Positions 57,179 to 64,000 of a DNA stretch of 64,000 bases are shown here, piece by piece. The stretch covers positions 3,990,001-4,054,000 of the forward strand of contig OY747707.1 of assembly GCA_963556495.2 (NCBI GenBank), written 5' to 3'. Made by a program: the position numbers and the translations under genes. Below the pieces are notes generated by a model, which did not search any database, was not told the DNA's origin, and worked only from the letters and a program-made list of their open reading frames with translations. Source of the DNA: Valencia hispanica (Eukaryota; Chordata; Actinopteri; Cyprinodontiformes; Valenciidae). Position 1 is the stretch's first letter; the number at the start of each line of letters is the position of its first letter.

Positions 57179-57372
57179 CTGATGTGAAGTGATCGATGCA
57201 TATTGTTAGATTTTTAATCATCTGCTCATTCCAATCACTTCTTTTGATTGCTTGTGGCCAAAGATGTCTTTTGTTTGCCTTGAAAGGGGTGAGTTGATGG
57301 AATTCTGTAGAACTTGTACGTTTTGTTGTGCTTATCAAAGCGATTTGTGCAACCAAAAACACATTAAGACAT
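57179..57372 (-). pseudogene. THAP-domain exon, copy B
   Basis: On minus after ATG-TCT-TAA: CVFGCTNRFDKHNKTYKFYR, then IPSTHPF, W at the AIKRSDW position, and ICIDHFTSG, ending at AG|GTAAGC (57179). All four C2-C-H zinc ligands and the AVPTIF-like FYRIP turn are present, unlike copy A. Only the stop at codon 3 blocks the ATG. The intron start AAGCCTTGGCTAACAAACAA is shared with copy A. No catalytic exon was found. Confidence 0.8.
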
Positions 57373-57714
57373 AACTGTGTCTCTTTCTGCAGACGACACG
57401 CAGACAGATAATTCCTATGGCCCGCGACTGAGAAGAGAGGTTCCCATTGAACCGTGGATGCAGTTCGGGTCTGCCATGCTATTTACCTGACGAGCGAGCA
57501 CTGAAAGTAGCACGGGTTGAATAGCGGGATAAACAGGGCGGGTCATTCTATGCATGCATTAATGAGTGAAAAGTTTAATCTCGTTAATTTTACAAATTAA
57601 TAGACCTGTGTTAACACGTTAATTTTAACAGCCCGAGTTTGTAGATCTACGATAAATTCTCACTTCCTAAACAAACAAAGGCAAAACCACATACGCAACC
57701 TGAAAACTCTAAAA

Positions 57715-57950
57715 TGGTGAAATGGTAAATGCTTTAGAGTCCTCGGCTTTATCAAGTCGGAGGACTCCAAATAGCTTTACCCTACATTCACCCATACATC
57801 AGTTATTTGCCCATTCATACACACATTCTGATGTTGCCAAGCTACGTTGTAGCCAGAGCTGTGCTGGGGCACACTGACAGATGCAAGACCACCATTCAAT
57901 CGGCACCGCTGGGCCCTCTGACCACCACCAGCAGGCAGAGTTGCGAGCCT
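57715..57950 (-). mobile_element. SINE 3' fragment
   Basis: On minus it shares CTGCCTGCTGGTGGTGGTCAG, CTGTCAGTGTGCCCCAGC and CTGGCTACAACGTAGCTT with 61.31-61.42 kb, then a tail with TAAAGCCGAGGACTCTAAAG. The tRNA-like head is missing. Confidence 0.7.
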
Positions 57951-58246
57951 AGACAGTATGGGCATGGTAAACAGAAAGTACACTTCCTTTACATCCTTAA
58001 TGTAAGCAGATCTTTTCTGCTTTGTGCTGGTTATGAATGAAAGATTTTGGCATGACACATTTCGTCCTTGGAGATGGACAGCTTCTCCGTTTATTCTGAC
58101 GAGAACAGTAAACAGGAAAACAACCATATTATGGGCAGCCCGCTCCAAGTTCTATGCAAAACAAAAGTATGCAACAAAACTATAGTCAGTCTTTAATATT
58201 TACAGCTCTAAATTCAACCCAATGTTTACATTACGGAATGAATATA

Positions 58247-59802
58247 CAGTGGCTTGCAAAAGTATTCAGCCCCCTTTAACTTTTCCACATTTTGTCACAT
58301 TACAGCCACAAACGTGAATCAATTTTATTGGAATTCCACGTGAAAGACCAAAACAAAGTGGTGTACACGTGAGAAGTGGAACGAAAATAATACATGATTC
58401 CAAATTTTTTTTACTAATAAGTGGGGTGTGCGTAATTATTCAGCCCCCTGAGTCAATACTTTGTAGAACCACCTTTTGCTGCACTTCCAGCTGCCAGTCT
58501 TTTAGGGTATGTCTCTACCAGCTTTGCACATCTAGAGACTGAAATTCTTGCCCATTCTTCTTTGCAAAACAGCTCCAGCTCAGTCAGATTAGATGGACAG
58601 CGTTTGTGAACAGCAGTTTTCAGATCTTGCCACAGATTCTCCATTGGATTCAGATCTGGACTTTGACTGGGCCATTCTAACACATGGATATGTTTTGTTT
58701 TAAACCATTCCATTGTTGCCCTGGCTTTATGTTTAGGGTCGTTGTCCTGCTGGAAGGTGAACCTCAGCCCCAGTCTCAAGTCTTTTGCAGACTCCAAGAG
58801 GTTTTCTTCCAAGATTGCCCTGTATTTGGCTCCATCCATCTTCCCATCAACTCTGACCAGCTTCCCTGTCCCTGCTGAAGAGAAGCACCCCCAGAGCATG
58901 ATGCTGCCACCACCATATTTGACAGTGGGGATGGTGTGTTCAGAGTGATGTGCAGTGTTAGTTTTCCATTTTGGTCTCATCTGACCAGAGCACCTTCTTC
59001 CACATGTTTGCTGTGTCCCCCACATGGCTTGTGGCAAACTGCAAACAGGACTTCTTATGGTTTTCTTTCAACAATGGCTTTCTTCTTGCCACTCTTCCAT
59101 AAAGGCCAACTTTGTGCAGTGCACCACTAATAGTTGTCCTATGGACAGATTCCCCCACCTGAGCTGTAGATCTCTGCAGCTCATCCAGAGTCACCATGGG
59201 CCTCTTGGCTGCATTTCTGATCAGCGCTCTCCTTGTTCGGCCTGTGAGTTTAGGTGGACGGCCTTGTCTTGGTAGGTTTACAGTTGTGCCATACTCCTTC
59301 CATTTCTGAATGATCGCTTGAACAGTGCTCCGTGGGATGTTCAAGGCTTGGGAAATCTTTTTGTGGCCTAAGCCTGCTTTAAATTTCTCAATAACTTTAT
59401 CCCTGACCTGTCTGGTGTGTTCTTTGGACTTCATGGTGTTGTTGCTCCCAACATTCTCTTAGACAACCTCTGAGGCCGTCACAGGGCAGCTGTATTTGTA
59501 CTGACATTAGATTACACACAGGTGACTCTATTTAGTCATTAGCACTCATCAGACAATGTCTATGGGCAACTGACTGCACTCAGACCAAAGGGGGCTGAAT
59601 AATTACGCACACCCCACTTTTCACTTATTTATTTGTAGAAAATGTTTGGAATCATGTATGATTTTCGTTCCACTTCTCACCTGTACACCACTTTGTTTTG
59701 GTCTTTCACCTGGAATTCCAATAAAATTGATTCATGTTTGTGACTGTAATGTGACAAAATGTGGAAAAGTTCAAGAGGGCTGAATACTTTTGCAAGCCAC
59801 TG
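58247..59802 (-). mobile_element. Tc1 element, copy 2 (frameshifted)
   Basis: 1,556 bp with TA at 58245-58246 and 59803-59804 and inverted repeats CAGTGGCTTGCAAAAGTATT at both ends. Nearly identical to 15232-16773. It retains the bases near 58487-58512 that copy 1 lost. Confidence 0.94.
58453..59434 (-). pseudogene. Tc1 transposase, two overlapping frames (copy 2)
   Basis: Same architecture as copy 1. The N-terminal frame from ATG at 59434 includes both helix-turn-helix regions and VLWSDETK, and stops at 58958. The C-terminal frame has GGGSIMLWGCFSSAG, FQQDNDPKH and NPMENLW. The junction sequence between first Asp and GGG is the same as in copy 1, so both inherit one deletion. The C-terminus here (VETYPKRLAAGSAAKGGSTK) is the normal one for the family. 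Confidence 0.92.
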
Positions 59803-59804
59803 TA

Positions 59805-61204
59805 TATTACGTATGTTACGATTATAACAAAAATGCACTTAATAAATCTTTAACTAAACTGGATGTATCTTGATGAAAGATGAACAGCACCCACCTCTCC
59901 CACAGGACAAGATCACAAAAGGGGAGAGACCTGGGGGCACAAAGAATTTATCAAAATAAAACCACCGAAGAAGAAATAAAGAGGAGGGGCTCCCGATCTT
60001 AAAGTGCTACGCTTACAAAATCCCAGTGGTTTCCATGACGTTTACAGTCAGGTATACAAAATATCTTAGCAAAAAAACACATCGTGTGTAACTATAACAA
60101 AGTACAAATACAACCCAGTTACATTAACATAAAACAAAACAATCCTACACAGAGTTCTGCTTACAGTAAATGATTTACAGCGAATACGTCAGGCACGCCG
60201 GGTCACTGATTTCTCTCGCCTGTGGGTGATTAGGAAGCTGAGTCAGCAGTGAGGGGGAAAACTCCCACTGATGAAAGAGGAGATAGATGTTTCACTGGGC
60301 TCTACAGATTCCAGCTAGCCAGTTTGATAAATTCCCCTACACCAACTGTGACGGCCCTCGAAACTGTCTAACCACCTCAGCCACAGAGGCTGTTCCAATA
60401 AAAACTCCATCACAGCTATCCTTTCTAACAGAACTACGTGACAGAGCTAGAAGCGTTTAAGCTAGATAAACATGGTTTTTTTTCCCTGAACAATGATAAA
60501 CGTGCAAAAACATCTGTTTTGTAACTTCTGGAATCACAATGGAAAATATGAGCAGCTGTATGTCTATGTAATAGATGGGTTTGGTACGCAACAAAGTGGT
60601 CTTAATGGTACATTGTGCTCTGGATGACTAAGCAAATTATTTCTCATTTCTGTGATGACAAGATGATTTCGAAATGGCTATCCAGTTTCAGCAAGCCATA
60701 ATATTTTTAATGCCCAGTGCCAAAAATATCTTAGTCCTTGCTCTGTATTTGATAGGGCTGTAATTATTGTTACAAAGTGTTTTTCAGATTGTTCATAACC
60801 ATTAAAGCTGTTATCCTTTTCTATCATTACTAGCCTATGCATGAACTTAGGATAGTTGTATCTATGGCGTGTATTTATGTATGGAATTACAGTTTGTGTT
60901 TTAGATGTGCCCTTACTTTAAACACACCCATAAATATAGGTAAGCACAATTATTACTGTAAAAAAGTGCAAACCAAGCCTGAGAGCTAGAAAAAGGCAAG
61001 AACAAATCCTGCAGTACTTCAATCCTGTGATATCTTTAAAGTACAGATGTTGCTTCAAAGGAATCAATTATCTTAAGTCACCCAGGTTTAGGTTGTAGAT
61101 TTAGCCTCCTTAGTTCTCTTAACCTTTTTCCTTTAGTAATTTTGTAAAACCAGCTAACGTAGTAAAAAACTTGAAACCAAGATTAAATTGCATCACAAGA
61201 CTAA
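59805..61204. other. unassigned sequence
   Basis: No gene or element was recognised in this 1.4 kb. Confidence 0.45.
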
Positions 61205-61440
61205 TCGACCGTGGCTCAGGAGGCAGGAACTCGTCCTGTAACCGGAGGGTTGCCTGTTCGAACCCCCGTTCTGTCCCTCTCGGCCGTTGTGTCCTTGGGC
61301 AAGACACTTCACCCGCCTTGCCTGCTGGTGGCGGTCAGAGGACCCCGGTGGAATCTGTGTGTTTGGCAGCCTCCCTTCTGTCAGTGTGCCCCAGGGCTGC
61401 TGTGGCTACACCTTCACCAACGGGTGATGGCATTTAAAAA
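61205..61440 (+). mobile_element. tRNA-derived SINE
   Basis: The head has an A-box-like GTGGCTCAGGAGG near 61211 and a B-box-like TGTTCGAACCCCC near 61255, 33 bp later, spaced as in a tRNA promoter. The body has GTCCTTGGGCAAGACACTTC and CTGCCTGCTGGTGGCGGTCA-type sequence shared with 57.7-57.95 kb. The 3' tail is missing. Confidence 0.75.
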
Positions 61441-61477
61441 CACATGACTTCCATCTACCATTGCAGAGGCCTGAAGG

Positions 61478-61830
61478 TTAATTCAGTTTATTTATATAGC
61501 GCCAATTCACAACAGATGTCATCTCAAGGCGCTTAACAAGAAGTCATTTTAATACATTTATACAAACATTCCAATCAGTTAAAAAGTTTCCTATTTAAGG
61601 AATCCCAGCAGATTGCGTCAGTCATTGGCGTGAGGTTGGGCCCCGTTGATGCAGACTTTCCAACCACAGCAATCCTTCAGCAATCCCTCATACTGAGCAT
61701 GTAGCGACGGTGGAGAGGAAAAACTCCCCTTTAACAGGAAGAAACCTCCAACAGAACCAGGCTCAGTAGGAGCGGCCATCTGCCACGACCGTCTGGGGGT
61801 TTGAGAAGACAGAGCAGAAACACAGAAGGA
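61478..61830 (-). mobile_element. LINE 3' tail, uninterrupted copy
   Basis: TTTATTTATATAGCGCCAATT, GTCATCTCAAGGCGCTTAAC, GAGAGGAAAAACTCCCCTTT and AACAGGAAGAAACCTCCAAC run without a break. It provides the empty-site comparison for 24431-25240 and matches 22235-22440 in reverse. Confidence 0.7.
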
Positions 61831-62109
61831 ACAGAAGATCTGATATAAGAGAACTTTCTATGTTACAGAAAGTAAAAAGTTGATAACAGGACACTATTGC
61901 TTGTCACGGCAGCAACCTGAAGAATTGTTGGTGGACACCAATAGTGATGGAAGCAAGCTGAAGAAGGAAGCCTGTACTCCTCGGTTGGGTCTTGGGACTG
62001 ATCCAGCCAATGGCTATTGGGTGGTCAGTAGCTTCTGTGGTTTCAGAAGTGGAAACGCGGGCCTGGAAGGTATTTATAGAGGCAATGAAGAAGGACTTTT
62101 ACCCCTGCT

Positions 62110-62755
62110 ATCCACCGGATGCGTAAGCGACGCGATGCGTAACGTAATAAATGCGTTTATTTCGTAAGCTCATCAGCGCATCCCTTACTACCAGGAGTGT
62201 TTCAGACGCGCATCGGCTGCGAATGCGTTACATTCAGCTGGTCCCGAGAGATCACGAAATCAAAGGAGAAATGCAATTGTATAACTTAAAGGGTAGTATC
62301 CAGAATTTTTTTTAGTTAAATGTTAATAAGGATCATAAACTCACCATCCACTCCTAAAACTGCAGATTTCTGTCCATGCCTTCTGCTTTTGCATGTTATC
62401 CTTGTAAAAATGATCACTGGTATCATATAAACGGGGTGATTCTCCACTTCAAGGATTCACTTTTCACCAACCATGACAAAAACCAACAAATCAGATCCAC
62501 GGACCAACTGACTTCAACCCTGGTGTCACCGGTGATTAGGTTACATTTTATTTTTCTCATAGTTGAGAAATCGGAAACCTGCATGTGTCTTTTATTTTGA
62601 AATCTGCTGGATGCTTTACACTGAAGCGATTGACGTGTTCTGGAAGCGTAGCGTGTAAAAAAAAAAGTTTAGACCCGCCGCATAAATTTAGGAGGCGACA
62701 CAAACGCGTCTGAAACGCCTCCGATTCACGGCGCTTCACGACTGGTGGAAACGAA
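62110..62755. mobile_element. putative inverted-repeat miniature element
   Basis: The left end TCCACCGGATGCGTAAGCGA and the right end (inward) TCCACCAGTCGTGAAGCGCC match imperfectly, with CpG-rich subterminal DNA (GACGCG, ACGCGTC) on both sides. Non-coding. Target duplication not clear. Confidence 0.4.
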
Positions 62756-62981
62756 CCCATTGACTAACGGCGGCTATCAGCTGCGTATTACGCTTTGCAG
62801 ACATTACACCTGGTCACCATGTCCTTCATTGAGACGGCAGAGTTTGAGAACTCAGGGAAGTTCATTACCATGTAGGAGGTCACAGAGGTGGTTACAAATC
62901 TCCCTGGCAGCAGGAAAAGAAGAGAGTACGAGATATGTTTAGTTTACCAACTAGGAGATAATGTGGGGATCATGAGAGTTA

Positions 62982-63633
62982 AGTCTAGTTTATACTTCTC
63001 TGTCAGCAAGTTTGCACCCACACGTACTGACAGAGACGTTTTCCTTTTATACTTCTTCTTTGTTGCAAAGCAATTCCCCGCCAGGGCAGCAGGGGGTGTA
63101 TACCTTTTCTGGCAGGTCTTCCTACCATTGCAGTGACGTCTCTGGTCGACGACAGTTTATTTCCTTCACCTTGTAAATGCACATCCACTCAAGGAGCAAT
63201 GGCTGACAGAGAGCGAGTTTTGATGAAGCTGGAAAGCTTTTTACTAGAAGTTCAGCTCATAGAATCCTCTAAAAACGCATGTAAACAAACACACACAGCG
63301 TCTGGTTTGTTGTTCTCTACACCTGCTGGTGTTCAAAATCACCAAAAGACCAGATTAGATAAACTGGCCTTGTTATATAAAGCATCTAGTGGCCAAAAGC
63401 TGCATTGACTACTAATTACATCGACTATAGAGCAACGTTCTGGTGAAATGATCTGGGGCTGATGTTGAGCTGACCAATCACAGACGTGGGCTGTCTGGTG
63501 CATTCGACAGATAGTTAAAACATTGGGCTCTACTCCCTCCGTCCTTGCATGCCTGTCGGAGAGCCCTTGTATCGAAGGATAAAGGCGCTGCATGTCTCCG
63601 CACCCCCGCAGACGAATACGTTTAAACTAGGCT
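62982..63633 (+). mobile_element. Harbinger-like miniature element
   Basis: Ends AGTCTAGTTTATAC (left) and AGCCTAGTTTAAAC (right, inward) are flanked by TTA on both sides (62979-62981, 63634-63636), a TWA target as in PIF/Harbinger. It holds the start of a coding frame at 63199. 652 bp. Confidence 0.65.
63199..63408 (+). pseudogene. N-terminal frame of the Harbinger-like element
   Basis: ATG at 63199 starts MADRERVLMKLESFLLEVQL, a short acidic/hydrophobic lead resembling transposase N-termini of this group. After about 27 residues no domain is visible and the frame ends after 70 codons. The catalytic part is deleted. Confidence 0.4.
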
Positions 63634-63851
63634 TTAGGTTGTCAAATGTAAATGTGTTTTGGGGATCTGGAGAACACTTGCAACCATGTGTAACACCATT
63701 CATATACAACGCAATCCCATGAGCTCCACAGGACATCGGAGGAAAGAGTGAACGGAAATAACATTATAAGCATTTAAGAATCAACTCAAGAAATCTGCAT
63801 TTTCGCCACAAGGTTGAGCTTTTCCCCTGCGCAGGTTGGACTATGTCTCTT

Positions 63852-63920
63852 GTCTCAGAGAGACCGAGCGTATTTCAAAAAGAACAAGTATTACACGGTT
63901 TTTAGTGAAGGAGACCTTTA
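63852..63920. repeat. dispersed repeat, copy 2
   Basis: TCTCAGAGAGACCGAGCGTA and GAACAAGTATTACACGGTTT match 44891-44960 in the same orientation. Confidence 0.8.
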
Positions 63921-64000
63921 AGGACCACAAGGCCAGTAACCTTCATTATTATCCTGGTGAAATCTCAGTTTACAAAGAAGCACATCATGGCCTCATGTTG

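Larger units (their letters stand above)
55545..57636 (-). mobile_element. THAP-bearing DNA transposon remnant
   Basis: Ends TAAGGCTGTCAAA (left) and TCGGGCTGTTAAA (right, inward) form inverted tips. They are flanked by GTTTTTAC (55537-55544) and GTTTGTAG (57637-57644), 6 of 8 matching. The only transposase-like part is the THAP exon near the right end, on minus. A SINE and a LINE scrap lie inside. An 8-bp duplication plus THAP would fit a P-type element, but the evidence is thin. Confidence 0.5.

Noticed and set aside
61205..61270. A functional tRNA gene
   Set aside because: A- and B-box-like motifs are present, but the cloverleaf does not close and the sequence continues as a SINE body.
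62820..62940. A possible exon (MSFIETAEFENSGKFITM then stop)
   Set aside because: A stop interrupts it after 18 codons, and no family or splice context supports it.

Overview
The window reads as teleost-fish genomic DNA. It is eukaryotic and repeat-dense. It carries Tc1/mariner elements with terminal sequences typical of bony fish, Rex1- and L2-type LINE fragments, tRNA-derived SINEs, PIF/Harbinger and hAT derivatives, a rare Ty1/copia retrotransposon, and long GGAT/ATCC tetranucleotide arrays. I found no convincing host protein-coding exon, no rRNA or tRNA gene, and nothing prokaryotic. Almost every recognisable open frame belongs to a transposable element or to a tandem repeat that happens to be open.

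Layout. 0-6.6 kb: a tetranucleotide array at the edge, a 91-bp tandem repeat and eroded DNA-transposon pieces. 6.6-10.3 kb: a Ty1/copia element on the minus strand with both LTRs, a primer-binding site complementary to the initiator tRNA-Met anticodon arm, and gag/pol remains broken by two frameshifts, one stop and a large gag-protease deletion. 10.3-15.1 kb: relic termini, a LINE tail, and a 21-bp minisatellite grown inside an old transposon. 15.2-16.8 kb and 58.2-59.8 kb: two near-identical Tc1 copies sharing the same disabling deletion. 18.7-19.3 kb: a Harbinger derivative with a MADF/Myb-like first exon. 20.4-21.4 kb: an L2-like LINE whose endonuclease is fused in frame to its C-terminus. 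22-25.3 kb: Rex1 and LINE-tail fragments, a SINE, and an inserted terminal-inverted-repeat element. 26.3-28.7 kb: a three-level nest (hAT in Harbinger in hAT) with target-site duplications on two levels. 29.0-31.2 kb: a Rex1 copy inserted in a 51-bp tandem repeat, then a THAP-domain exon. 33.1-34.9 kb: a 1.8-kb tetranucleotide array with about 0.5-kb higher-order structure, then a solo LTR and two LINE relics. 40.7-42.3 kb: the one intact transposon, a Tc1 relative with a 347-aa open transposase and D-38-E spacing. 43.5-48.7 kb: several inverted-repeat elements and a deleted Tc1. 49.4-57.6 kb: relics, a Rex1 tail, degenerate TTAGC repeats, and a 2.1-kb inverted-repeat element carrying a second THAP exon. 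57.7-64 kb: SINEs, a LINE tail and a second Harbinger-like miniature element.

The elements do not form a pathway, but they interact as source and parasite. Deletion derivatives depend on transposase supplied elsewhere, SINEs depend on LINE machinery, and later insertions split earlier ones, which gives a relative chronology. The most informative items are the copia priming site with the gag start inside the LTR, the nested hAT/Harbinger/hAT block, the intact D-38-E Tc1 element, the twin frameshifted Tc1 copies, and the THAP exons. All family calls come from reading motifs; no database search was run.
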